Origin: Arion vulgaris
Lineage: Eukaryota > Mollusca > Gastropoda > Stylommatophora > Arionidae
Direction of reading: 5' to 3'
DNA length: 64,000 nucleotides
NCBI GenBank assembly: GCA_020796225.1
Contig: CM036764.1
Span: forward strand, 23,244,233 to 23,308,232
Of this stretch, positions 40,380 through 51,184 are shown one piece after another. The position numbers and the translations under genes were made by a program. The first letter of the stretch is position 1; every line of letters starts with the position of its first letter. The notes below the pieces were generated by a model. It made no database searches and was not told the DNA's origin. It was given only the letters and a program-made list of their open reading frames with translations.

Positions 40380-41115
40380 TTGCAGGATAAGCTAAACACA
40401 CTTGATCAAAGGTTCCAGCAACTAGGGCTAAACATTCATAAGGGAAAGACAAAGATAATGAGAATTAACCAAGCAAATGACAATTCAATCGCCCTGGGTG
40501 AAATCTCACTTCAAGAGGTAGAATCATACGTATATTTGGGCAGCAATGTAGACAAAGAGGGTCGAACAGATAGAAATGTCAAAATAAGAATACAGAAGGC
40601 AAGAGAAGCTTTCATTGCACTGGGAAACATATGGAAGTTTAAAGAAATCAAATCTAGAGAAAAAAATCAGATATTTAACTCCAATGTTAAAGCAGTTCTG
40701 CTGTATGGACCAGAAACATGGAGAACTACTAAAATAATAACGCATAAATTGCACACATTATCAATTGGTATCTGCACAGATAAGAGGAACTGCGATGGTA
40801 TGATAGGGTCACAAATGAGGAACTTATGGAGAGAACAAGACTGATTCCAGTGAACCAAGAGGTTAAAAAAGATGCTGGATAGGACACACTTTGCGAAAAC
40901 CTGAGGGAATATAACAAGAAGGGTCCTTTCCTGGAACCCACATGGATAACGAAATAAGGGAGGCTGAGAAATACATGGAGACGAGATTTGGAGGCAGATA
41001 TCAACAATATAAAGAAGAGTTGGAGGGAGCTGCAGGAGATAGCTAGAAATAGGAAGACTTGGCATGAGTTGGTTGAAGGCCTATGCCCAGTCCGGGTTAA
41101 AAAGGCAGAAAGATA
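40380..41115 (+). mobile_element. LINE-E 3' half
   Basis: The 154-codon frame reads LNTLDQRFQQLGLNIHKGKT, EVESYVYLGSNVDKEGRTDR, IFNSNVKAVLLYGPETWRTT. Frameshifted parts follow with R-Y-D-R-V-T-N-E-E-L-M-E-R and W-R-E-L-Q-E-I-A-R. It starts just after the RT catalytic motif. Confidence 0.8.
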
Positions 41116-41645
41116 GAGAGATTGTAGATCAGGAAACAGCGTTTGACCATATAGATAGGAAAAAATTATAGAAAACATTGTCAAACTATGGAGTTAATGA
41201 CCACTTAATTAACCTATGCAAGAGCCCCTATATAAACAGCTAGTGTACAGTTAGAACAAACACATGTCTATCAGAAAAGTTCCACGTTAGGTTTGGAGTA
41301 AGACAAGGATGCATCAATGCTATCAAGTCACCACTGCTGTTCATCACATATGTTGAGTAAATATGTAAAATAAGTAACACCAGTGAAGGGATCACCTTGG
41401 GGAACTCTTAAATGAATTTCTTTTTTACAGATGATCAGGCAATCATATCAACAACCGAGGAACAGCTACATCAACACATTAACAGACTCCAGTTAACATA
41501 CAATGAAAGCAACATGAGAAAGCATTGACAAAGCTGAAGTAATGACATTCGCTAGAAAGTAAAGCACTACCAATATCTCCACTGATAAACATCAATTAAA
41601 ACTAGTTAAAGGCTTTACATATCTGGAGACCATTTTTTCAGCGAA
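41116..41645 (+). mobile_element. LINE-F reverse transcriptase fragment
   Basis: Broken translation shows D-Q-E-T-A-F-D-H-I-D-R (the first catalytic Asp block), FGVRQGCINAIKSPLLFITY, and FFFTDDQAIISTTEEQLHQH at the catalytic motif. Several stops. It directly follows LINE-E, so this is a tail-to-body junction of two elements. Confidence 0.7.
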
Positions 41646-41659
41646 TAGAAAAATCTTCT

Positions 41660-41885
41660 TCTTTTGTCGTCACACTGTTACCGGGTTATTGCCTAGTGTC
41701 GTAGTTTTCTGTTTTTGTCTTCCGCTGTTCTGGTGGCTTGGGTGATTGTTATATTTGCTCTTTGACAGAATTCTACTATGCAATCAAACCATCTTTTTTG
41801 CACTCTAGCCTCTCCCTCTCTGTTTAGTCTTCCGTCTTCTGTGAATATGCTTCCTAAGTATTTGAATTCTAATAATAGAAGAATA
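41660..41885 (-). mobile_element. LINE-B / LINE-C-like 3' parts, antisense
   Basis: ACACTGTTACCGGGTTATTG and TGCTCTTTGACAG match LINE-B. From about 41810, CTTCTGTGAATATGCTTCCT is the complement of the E-F-K-Y-L-G-S-I-F-T-E-D-G block of LINE-C. Confidence 0.6.
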
Positions 41886-42034
41886 ACTAATCAAATTCAT
41901 GGATGCAATAAAACAAATCAAATCATTGGACAAATGAGACCAATTTTGAGTTGCAAGCATGTCGCCATGAACACTAAAAAAGCATGGTACTAAACCATTT
42001 TCCCCCCTACATTATGCTATCAGTGCCAAACTTG

Positions 42035-42290
42035 ACTGACCCGTTTAGAAAGAAAGACTGAAAAAAGTGGGTACAATATCAGTACTGAATTTAATCTAGA
42101 AACAACCAATTAAATGGTTCGACCCCATAATTAGATTACCAACAAACATTGCGCCTCAAAAAGCAATGCTACTCTGATACAGTGGGTACAAAGCAAAAGG
42201 CCGTCCACGCAAAGGGTAGGCCTCTTAAATAACAGAGACAGCGAAAAATACTATTTTTGAAGCACACACAAAAAGACATGGAATGATGAA
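42035..42290 (+). mobile_element. LINE-G second copy
   Basis: AACCAATTAAATGGTTCGAC and CAAAGCAATGCTACTCTGAT are collinear with 23220-23320. Degenerate. From 42480 to 42600 a further LINE scrap reads GSETWSTTNHF. Confidence 0.6.
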
Positions 42291-42664
42291 TGCTAGTAGT
42301 AGGTTTCTTTCAGACCCAGTGGACCATAGAATTGTGTCAATGAATACGTGCTTCGCAGTTGCGTTAGTACTTGTAAAGTCTGACGTCGGAGTGATAGTCT
42401 CCGTCATAATTGTCACACCTGCTCAACACATGCTAAAATTCAAGTGTCTGTTCAGTAACAACAAGAAAGATCACAATATATAATACTGGAATAAGGCTAA
42501 TTGTTGTACACTAAATGGATCCGAGACCTGGAGCACAACAAATCATTTTTACAGACCTTTGAAAACAGTCTTAAGACGAATCTTTAAGCCCAACAAGGAT
42601 GAAAATACTGGGAAATGAGAAACAATAAACATATTCATAATTTGTTTACATCACTATTAATAAC

Positions 42665-43020
42665 CATCAACTTTGCGTGTGTTTGCGGAAATGAGAGAGC
42701 GGGCAGGCTTGTATCAACAGCATCGATTGTTGGGGAGTTGAAGATGGATAAGGGGATATTCTTCGGTCTCTTCGCGACTGTCTGTTGGATGAGGACACTA
42801 AAATTGATGTTGAATCGATCAAGCGATTTAGGTAGTTTGGAGTTACTCGTTGTTCAAGTCGAACTGGATGCCTGAGAGGCAGAGTGAGAGGTGTGTTTAA
42901 TCAGCGAGCCACATGAACCATCAGTATGCCTACTCTTCGATATCTGTTGGGGAGACTGAGCACCTATGGGTCTGCCCGGAGTGCAATGACGTCAGCTTAG
43001 TAACCAATAACCAATAGCCA
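42665..43020 (+). mobile_element. LINE-R2 C-terminal end (best copy)
   Basis: Reads CGNERAGRLVSTASIVGELK, the last RNase H motif (G-N-E-x-A-D-x-L-A type) and beyond. A later frame gives LLGRLSTYGSARSA. The 3' end is AGCTTAGTAACCAATAACC. Confidence 0.65.
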
Positions 43021-43029
43021 TCAACTTGA

Positions 43030-43270
43030 AGGTTAATAGAATCTGATGGCTAAGACATATTGAAAGAATGGCAGAAAACAGAGAGCCTACAATTGCATAT
43101 ACAGAAGAAATTAAGGAAAAGAGACCACGAGGCAGATCAAGAAAACGATGGAGAGATAACTAGTAGGATAATATAAATATTATGAGTCAACAATTGGGAA
43201 AAGAAGAACCGAGATGAATGGGAGCGAGTGATTTCAGAGGCAAAGAATCGGAAAGTCACGAAGAATGTAT
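43030..43270 (+). mobile_element. LINE-X 3' end
   Basis: Reads H-I-E-R-M-A-E-N-R-E-P-T-I-A-Y, then KRPRGRSRKRWRDN and a shifted W-E-R-V-I-S-E-A-K. Single copy in the window. Confidence 0.6.
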
Positions 43271-43499
43271 ATTTTGCGACCCCGTACCAAATTTTCATAA
43301 TTGAAAACACATTTTTTTAACAAATTGGATTTGAGACAATCACATTATAAAAAGTTTCAAAATTTTATCTCAGTATTTTCTGAACATTGAAATATGGACA
43401 ATTGTTGAAGAGATTCGTTGAGAAACATCATTTTAAAATGAAACATATGTCATATTTCATTTTTATCAGTGCAATGACTTATTGTAGTTAGGTGCGTCC

Positions 43500-43645
43500 A
43501 CAGAAGTTTTTCCAGGGAGGATCAAAATGAAGAAAATAAATTAGTTTGTAGTTTTGATTTCGCTGCTTATGTCACCCCCTTACGGTTCCACCTGATGCGG
43601 CCACCTCCCTGTATCATAGCACGGCACGGGCCTGTATGTTTGGCA
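43500..43645 (+). repeat. Rep-K, copy 1
   Basis: CTTACGGTTCCACCTGATGC, GGCCACCTCCCTGTATCATA and GCACGGCACGGG. An inverted partner lies at 44590-44690, about 1 kb away. Confidence 0.65.
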
Positions 43646-43830
43646 CAATCTGAGAAGAAGCGATCAAAGAATCACAAAACATTCATTAAAGTGGAAGGTA
43701 AAGGGTTAAAGAAAGAAAGGACGCATTCGGAAAACCCTGAAACAAAATTTACTGAGAAAGGCGAAAAATAGACTCAAATCAATAACAGGAATCGAACATG
43801 GTAGAGCGTTATGGAGAAATTGATAGCATG
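43646..43830 (+). mobile_element. LINE-D 3' end, third locus
   Basis: AATCTGAGAAGAAGCGATCA and GAACATGGTAGAGCGTTATG. Translation gives R-S-D-Q-R-I-T-K-H-S-L-K-W, the LINE-D C-terminal block. Confidence 0.65.
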
Positions 43831-43837
43831 TCCGCCG

Positions 43838-44075
43838 TGTGGTGCCGGGGCCCGTAAGGAAGCAAAGAATAGTACCACTGCGACCTACAAGGCATGTCGA
43901 GAGGCGACTGAGGAAGGGACTAGGAAGCTACCTAGTAAATAAAAACGTCGCAGAAATCTGACCTACTTGTAGGCGCATAACTGGCACAACGTTCAATTGC
44001 TCTTAGACTCGGATCACATACAAACCACAAAGAGTGGTTAACAAGTGGTCGATATGAGCGTTCAAAGAAGAAGAT
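43838..44075 (+). mobile_element. SINE-A, sense
   Basis: GTGGTGCCGGGGCCCGTAAG to GCGTTCAAAGAAGAAG, with a 10-bp internal deletion after AGAAATC. Confidence 0.85.
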
Positions 44076-44284
44076 TGCGTGCCCTGTATAACATTTAATT
44101 GCCCGAAAGGAATCTAGAAAAGATGCTCTGATGACTAGCTATCAACAAAACCTCTGTTATTTTGCAAGTAATGAAAATCAATTCTCTATTTATTGGAATA
44201 TAAACCCTCATTAAAGCAGTAGTGAATAAAGTACACTCGCTGGCGAGAACCGGCCGCCAAACAATTTTGACTGGCTCCCAAGAT

Positions 44285-44488
44285 TAAAATTTTTTTTTAA
44301 ATTTCCATTTAAGAAGAAATGAGCTTTCGGCTCGGTGCTATGGACATCGCAACCCTTCGGCTCGGTGTCACGAACACCGTAAATCTGGAGAACCTGTGGC
44401 TTTTCTGCCAGCCCGCGGAATTGAACTGCACTCACAGAGGCTTGTACCCGTTGTCCAACGCGCTACGAACACGCTGGGCAGGCAGGCA
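44285..44488 (-). mobile_element. tSINE-E, antisense
   Basis: Complement has the head GTGTTCGTAGCGCGTTGGAC and box B region. CTCCCAAGAT (44275-44284) and CTCCCGAGAT (44489-44498) flank it. Confidence 0.85.
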
Positions 44489-44589
44489 CTCCCGAGATAT
44501 AAAGAACATTACTATACACTTCCGCCTCTGAGCTAAGCACAATTAATTTAGAGAAAAAACATACACGCACAATTTCACCATCTCCCCCT

Positions 44590-44690
44590 TTAGGGCCGTG
44601 CCGTGTTATGATACAGAGAGGCGGCCGCATCAAGCGGAACCGTAACGGGGAGGGGAAGCCGTCATAAGCGTTGAAATCAAAACCACAATT
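44590..44690 (-). repeat. Rep-K, copy 2, inverted
   Basis: GCCGTGCCGTGTTATGATAC, GGCGGCCGCATCAAGCGGAA and CCGTAACGGGGAGG are the complement of copy 1. Confidence 0.65.
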
Positions 44691-44789
44691 GAAAGTTATT
44701 TTAAAGAAAAAACATTTAAGGGGCAGAATTTCGAAGACTTACATCATACTGAGAAAATATACCGCACGGCCCTGCCATGTTCAGTAATG

Positions 44790-45070
44790 AAGAAAAGATT
44801 ACTACAGAACAACAAAAATTAAAGAAATAAAAATATTTCGAACACATAACTTGAAGAGACATGACACATTGATCAAAGCCTTATTAGAAGGAAAGTTGAA
44901 AGACTACGAGCAAGAGGAAGAACCGAGACAGAAGGGGGAGGAAAACATCAAAAGATGGACAAATTACAACCTGGCAGATTGCAACATAAAGGAGACAAGG
45001 GATGGAGCAAAACATTGAAGCCAAACTTCGATGCGGAGACGGTACTTAATGATACTAATATTCCCCCAGG
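44790..45070 (+). mobile_element. LINE-N 3' end
   Basis: Reads VERLRARGRTETEG and IKRWTNYNLADCNIKE; the end ATGCGGAGACGGTACTTAAT then ATGATAC. It is 3' complete and forms the left neighbour of LINE-M. Confidence 0.65.
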
Positions 45071-45084
45071 TTGTCTGAGATTGA

Positions 45085-45814
45085 AATCTACAAGACCGGA
45101 TAGACATATTAGTGAGAGATAGTGAAAAGAAAGGATTAAGCATGAATATAAAGAAAACAGGTTATGGTTGTCGCCAAGAAACAGGAAACACCAATATGTA
45201 ATATCAACATAAATAACACAACACTGAAACAAGTCCGTCGATTCAAGTACCTGGGAACACTCCAGACATCAGAAATGTAAAACATAGATTAGAAGTAGAC
45301 TAGCTCAAGCGAAAGCATATTTTATGAAGATGAAAAACACGCTACGCGTGAATTCACTACCAATGACACTGCGAAAACGAATACTCCAGTGCTATATTGA
45401 TCCAATACTTCTGTATGGCAGTGAATCATGGGCAATGAATAAACAATCAATACGATCATTGGAAGCCACAGAGATGTGGTTTTACAGAAGAATGCTGAAA
45501 ATTCCATGGACAGCGAAGAAAACAAGTGAGGAGGTTTTAAATCAGGCCTGCACACAAAAAAACCTTATCAAAAGAATAAGAATCCGACAATCAAGGTTCT
45601 TCAGGCATATAATGCGAAGAGAAGGTTTAGTAATTTCGTAACCACAGGTAAAATTCATGGAAGGAGAGATCGTGGAAGACAGAGGAGAAGATGTTGGATG
45701 GCCTGACATCATGGTTCGACAAAAGATCGACGTCAGAACTGATTGCATGCACCAAGCAGAGAGAGTTGTGGAGAGACATGATCGCCTACGTCGGCAAGCA
45801 TGAAACTTGATTGA
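45085..45814 (+). mobile_element. LINE-M 3' part with perfect 14-bp target duplication
   Basis: Open frame 45324-45641 gives RILQCYIDPILLYGSESWAM and EATEMWFYRRMLKIPWTAKK. Upstream GLSMNIKKTG and F-K-Y-L-G-T-L are in other frames, and the basic end and ...CGTCGGCAAGCATGAAAC tail follow. TTGTCTGAGATTGA occurs at 45071-45084 and 45815-45828. Several frameshifts. Confidence 0.85.
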
Positions 45815-45828
45815 TTGTCTGAGATTGA

Positions 45829-46124
45829 GTTAGAGCTTACAACCCAAAATCTATAAAAATGACGACATTGTTAAAGAAACTTCAATGAAAACTGACCATT
45901 TTGTTTGGAACAATTTCAACACTATGTTCCATTAGATACTCTCAATTGAAAAATTATAATGTAAATGTGAATGATAAGTTGCAGTTTTATATTTCATTGA
46001 GAACAACAATTAATAAGAGAAAGTAACACCTTCTTGTATGAGCGGCCGCGCGTTATTTACAAACAAACGTAATAGCTGTACAAAATAATACATTTTGTTT
46101 GGAGCAAATAAATAATGAAAATGA
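45829..46124. other. no gene seen
   Basis: AT-rich; nothing recognised. Confidence 0.4.
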
Positions 46125-46375
46125 AATGAAAATCGTGGCATTCCTTTACAGGACTTCGACACCAACCACAGTAAACGAGGTGTCGATTTTCTAGGCACCA
46201 CTTATACGTTCAGTAGTTTGTCATTGTTTTCTGAACGATGAGGTCTATTTTTTCTGTTCTTAAAAATCCCCGGGAACAAATTTGCTTCCAAATTACCCGC
46301 CGCAGCGATTGAACCAGGTACTCGTGGGTTGTGATCGAGCCCACTACCGTGCTACAGACACACACTAAGAAATAA
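46125..46375 (-). mobile_element. tSINE-G, antisense
   Basis: CATTCCTTTACAGGACTTCG, TTTGCTTCCAAATTACCCGC and the reverse tRNA-like head with GGTTGTGATCGAGCCCAC. It provides the uninterrupted reference for 31.3-31.7 kb. Confidence 0.6.
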
Positions 46376-47400
46376 TACGAAGAAATAAAAGTCGAGTACT
46401 GTACACGCTATGCAATGTTATAACGACTAAAGATTTGGCACAGACAAGGAGCATAGTAAATACATTGCTCATTGCATACCCTGTTGTGCAGTTGAGAATA
46501 CGGTGTCGGTCCTGTATTTGTCTTTGACCAACGCTAGAGCATACCCGGTCCGCTTATTACTTATCAGAACTGTTCTGGTATCCAACTGAGTCTGGGTCAA
46601 CCTGAGCCGTTTGTGATGAAAAAGATCCCACTTCAACTGGGGATGAAACCGACCATAGACCACCCGTCTAGGAAACCAGTGCAATAATCTCAGTACTGCC
46701 GTCGCTCTCAAAATGAGTGGCAAGGGTCGAGTACAAACACTTAATGTTGCGAGTTACCAGGGGAGCCAATTTTAACACATATAAACACAAAATGATAAGT
46801 GATTCACACTATTACGTATACACACTTCGCTTTGGTCTCCAAACATGGATAGCTAAAAATAGACACGAATTAAAAGCTTGATCATCTGGTCAGAGTGACG
46901 GATTGGTCATTAAGAAACGCGATATATTAAAAAAGTTATTAGGGCCTGGGAAACCACAAAACAGGTAAGAACCACATGGATCTGGGGTGTGGCTGTAATT
47001 TTCAACGGTGATAAGAGATATACCCACTAGAAATAGCCATGGATTGTGCCATGCATATAACTTTTCAAGGCGAAGAGAAAGCCTAAGGAAAATAAAGTTA
47101 GAAGGCTAATCTCACGACTGAATTTAACGTTATGTAAAACAGCTGTAGCAGTAAAGCTCAGTTTGCACTTTTCGACATAAAAGTATAGAATTGGAGTCGA
47201 CGATCTGAAATGTAATTTTCAATGCCCTCATTCTTTCAGTTTCTTATTATCCATCTAGTGTTCTCACGCCTGCTTCAAATCCGTAAGCCTTGCCGTGTGG
47301 TGACAGCCTGATATGATCGCTGTAATAATAGTGTATTCATTTTCGTAAAGCAGCATTTAAAAACCTGACTGGTCCAAGATAAAACAGACCACGTGGAACG
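46376..47400. other. no gene recognised
   Basis: An 84-codon minus frame (46469-46723) is rich in basic and hydrophobic residues, without a motif I know. The rest has no repeat matched in the window. Confidence 0.35.
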
Positions 47401-47650
47401 AAGGGATCGTGTTTATCTACTCTATATTCTGTATGGAGCAGGCCGATCCTGCGCCTGGAGTGGAAAACGAACGTAGATGTAGTCTAGCGCTAACTGCAAA
47501 CACACGGCCACCAAAATGTGCTCTATGACGTCAGCGCAGTGGCAGACGAAGGAAGTTGTGTTTGCGCGAGATAACCCGTCCGGGTTTGGTTGCTACTTGA
47601 ACTTGTTGCGCCTGGATGTAAAGGAATAGTCCCGAATAGGAGTAATTTCT
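47400..47650. promoter_or_regulatory. CpG-rich stretch with a palindromic CRE
   Basis: TGACGTCA at 47526-47533 in a region richer in CpG (GCGCCTGG, GCGCGAGATAACCCGTCCGG). It resembles an invertebrate promoter, but I find no convincing first exon on either strand. The frame 47780-48016 (+) has no recognised domain. Confidence 0.3.
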
Positions 47651-48379
47651 CAGTTAATGGATTTATTTGTGTTTGTGAAAACATATAGTGAATGTAGAAT
47701 ACATTGTAATTGGCATTCTTTAGGTAACTAGCATCAACTTATGCCAACTATGTGATTTTTTAATTCGGTTGAGTTCCACTTGCCATCTCTCGCGTTTGAA
47801 CTTCGGTTCAGTGGATCCACATTCCTGTTGTGTAATTTTGGTTTGTTATTGTCTACGCAATATTGTCTACTGACCAAAGCTGAGATTTTGAGGACTTTTG
47901 GATGTATTGTGGGCAGTTTTTCCTACACTGTTTCAGGTACTGTTAATGTTAGTAAAGTGATAGAAGTAAAGTGTGTAGTTAGTTACAGATTACAGAGGGT
48001 ATTCAAATGTGTATAACAATGTTTGATGGCATCCTGTGTTACTGTTAGTGCACTGTTAGTGCTAGCCTCGAGAGACAATTACTCATGAAAATGAAAGATT
48101 TCTTATGAGTTTCGGCTTTCTTCTGCTCAGTCTGGTTTCACCCTTGGTTCAGATTCCTCTTAACTTCTTTTTACAGATATGTCTTTGAGCAAACTGTTCT
48201 CAGTTTTGTGTATTAATTTAATGTGAAGTCTCACCAAGTCTTGTTTGAATACGTCTGTGTTACGTGTAGTGAAGAGTCTCAGAGTTATTGTATCAGAAGT
48301 CAGCTCTTCGTACAATGTACCAGTATATGACAAGCTCTTCGGAGATCTCGACAACTTGAGTGTGACTACCAATTTCTTT

Positions 48380-49235
48380 GAACATATATTCAAGTTGACA
48401 TGTGAATGAAAAAGAAAACAGCAGTGGTGGAAACTGTTTTTGATGGAAATCTCAACATATTTAAACACCTTGCTGTTTGTTACTCTTACTTCAGACGTCT
48501 CCCCAGTATTATGAGTACACACATCACAAGTAGTTCTTGGGTGAATGTGTCAGCATGCTATTCCTTGATACTCTCTGCAATAGTCTAACTAAGGTTGTTG
48601 AAGTCATGCCAATCCTCTTGTCCAACTCGGCATCAAATTAGAGATGTGTTAGTTATGGTAGAGCAAAGCTAAATAAACTGGTTTACCTTCACCTATTCGT
48701 AGCTATATTTATGCATGGAGGTTTTTCACCCTATATTCACATTGATTTTATCTACGCTGAAGGCAAGTTAAAAAGTCTTCATATGCTACTGCTAATCTGG
48801 TCATGAGGGTCTGAACTTTGACTTCTGTGTGTAACCAAAGCAGTCTCCTCTACAAGCAGCAAATCTCTAATGATCACTTTCCGTCTCATGCTTTCTATTT
48901 AAAATCGGGCTGGATTAAATAATCTCCAACCAAGTGTGTTGGTAGACACCTTCAATTTATGATCTAAAAACATGGTTCAGCACAGCAGCAAAGAAGCTGA
49001 ACACTGTGGAAGCGAGGACATATCCTTGCTTGACTCCAGTTATTGTTGAAGTCTTCTGATGTGAAACCATGATGTTGCACTGGCCTTTTCATATTCTGAA
49101 GGAAGGACTGGGTAAAACTCACTAGTTTTGATTAACATTCTAATCCATCTGAGTTTGCCCTGTTCTCTTCCACAAAGTTGGTGATGGTAACTTTGAACCA
49201 CTGCAGACCAAGTGTCCTCGACAGAATTCTATTTC
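48380..49235 (-). mobile_element. LINE-Z reverse transcriptase part, antisense
   Basis: The complement reads G-Y-V-L-A-S-T-V-F-S-F-F-A-A-V-L at about 48990-49040, decayed from the Q-G-C-V-L-A-P-T-L-F motif. E-G-V-Y-Q-H follows, and later VTNSKVFKYVEISIKNS in place of the FKYLGSTI block. Heavily mutated. Confidence 0.55.
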
Positions 49236-49592
49236 TTTTTAAAAGTCTGCGGTCTCTTGATATTTTACTTTGTCATCCTCCAACCCAACTTGATATTTGA
49301 ATTGAATATTCCTAACCTACTATTCATTGCTATTATTGAATGCAAATTAGTTTTTTATCATGTCAAATATCCCTCTTGTTTTTATATCCTAGTTTTTATT
49401 TAATCTGTACCGCCTGCATTGTGTATGATGCTTCTGATAACCTTCCCACGATTTACATCGAGTTTTAGCTTTGCATTCATTTTTTGCTGTCCTCTTTTCT
49501 AGCACATCTTCATTGGAATATAAAGGTTTCAGCTATCACTGTGTGTTTCTCTCTACTTGTCACATTGGTTGTTCTATAATTCCATTGTTGTC
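49236..49592. other. no gene seen
   Basis: AT-rich, a hydrophobic 63-codon frame at 49212-49403 is probably chance. Confidence 0.4.
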
Positions 49593-49601
49593 TATTCATC
49601 A

Positions 49602-49861
49602 CGCCTGTGTGGTTTCGGGGCCGCAAGGAAGCAAAGAATAGTATCACTGTGACCTTCAAGACATGTCATAAGAGGCGACTGATGCAGAACCTAGGGATAG
49701 GAAGCTACCATAGTCAATTTTTAAAAGCATAGCAGAAATTGGATGTGCTGGCCTACTTGTAGGCACATAATTGGCACAACGTACAATCGCTCTGAGGTAC
49801 AGATCACACAGAGTGGTTAACAAGTGGTCGATATTGAGCGTTCGAAGAAGAAGAAAAAGTA
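49602..49861 (+). mobile_element. SINE-A, sense, 9-bp target duplication
   Basis: Full length. TATTCATCA at 49593-49601 and 49862-49870. Confidence 0.88.
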
Positions 49862-49874
49862 TATTCATCAACCT

Positions 49875-50160
49875 ATAAGTACCTCATCCTTTTAAACCAT
49901 ATTGGTAGCACACAGCCATAGCAAATTATAAATCATTCTTATGGGATGGCCAAACCACTTTATTATTTGTCTGTCCAATTTTTGAAGCAGCACTTAATTA
50001 CTACAATTTTTATACATTCACTCGTCTATACATCCTGGTAACATTTATAACCTTTCTCAAGCATCTCATCTTGCACACTGGGCTTTTTCTTGTTTGTACC
50101 TTGAACCGGGACATGGTTTTGTGCTGATAACAGACGGTTGTTATCAATATACTATTTATC
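49875..50160 (-). mobile_element. LINE C-terminal fragment, antisense
   Basis: The complement reads W-F-G-H-P-I-R-M-type and V-Q-D-E-M-L-E-K-G blocks across shifts, as in the LINE post-RT region. Family uncertain. Confidence 0.45.
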
Positions 50161-50429
50161 TAATTGCTTGGTTCTCATGCTGATATTAATATGTTTAAGT
50201 AAATGTGTTTGCTGATATATTTTTTTTTCCTCCTTAATCTTGCCATATTAGTTTAGTGGTGTGCTGTTTTAGTTTATGGCCTGTGTAAAAACCATTTGGT
50301 CCACATGTAGGCAGTTACACAGTAAAACTGTCCTACAGATTTCTTAAAAACACTAACTTGTCATGGCCATTATTTGAAACAAAGAACAATGACAGACAGG
50401 TTTGCCAATATTTGTATAGGTTTCACACA
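50161..50429. other. no gene seen
   Basis: Nothing recognised. Confidence 0.4.
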
Positions 50430-50690
50430 ATCTTTTTCGAACGTTCCATATCGACCATTTGTTAAAGCACTCTTTGTGATTTGTATGTGATTTGAGTCTA
50501 AGAACGACTGTATGTTGCGCCAGTTATGCACCTACAAGTAGGCCAGCACATCTGATTTCTGCGATGCTTTTTATTTACTAGTGTAGCTGCCCTAGGCCCC
50601 TACCTCAGTTGCCTCTTACGACATGCCTTGTAGGTCGCAGTGTTAATATTATTTGCTCCCCTTGAGAGCCCTGACACGACACAGGCATGG
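50430..50690 (-). mobile_element. SINE-A, antisense
   Basis: CGAACGTTCCATATCGACCA, CACCTACAAGTAGGCCAGCA, GCCTCTTACGACATGCCTTG; the head is slightly changed. Confidence 0.82.
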
Positions 50691-51184
50691 ATTTCTTAAC
50701 TAAAATAAAGGTATTAAAAAATTCATAACTAATTACTCAACTTTTGACATACTATACTGAAGCATACTTGAATAAACAGAAAGTTCATTTGGATGCTGGT
50801 GTGTTGTAGGTCAGCTTATTCAAATGAAGATTACAGTCATTAAGAGAACTCTAATGTTTTTTTCTCTGCAAATTATTGAATGTGTAGGTGTATAGTTCTT
50901 GAAAATCAAGTTGTTGAAAAGTCTCATTCACAAAAATAATGTAGACATAAATGAAAGCAATGCATGGTTAGCTTTTTCTGTAACTTTTGAATAGAAATCA
51001 AGGGTCAAAATCTCTTTCTATTGAATCAAGTCTTCAGCTTCAGAAATTCGACTTGACAATCATCAGAACATTTTTCAATGGATGATTTAGATGAACTTGG
51101 TCCACAATCCAGTTTCGTATCACTAAATTCAGAATTTAAAAAAAAATGAATTCATTTTTCAGTGCTGTGAAATAGTGAAAAATT
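50691..51184. other. no gene seen
   Basis: AT-rich, no repeat family matched. Confidence 0.4.
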
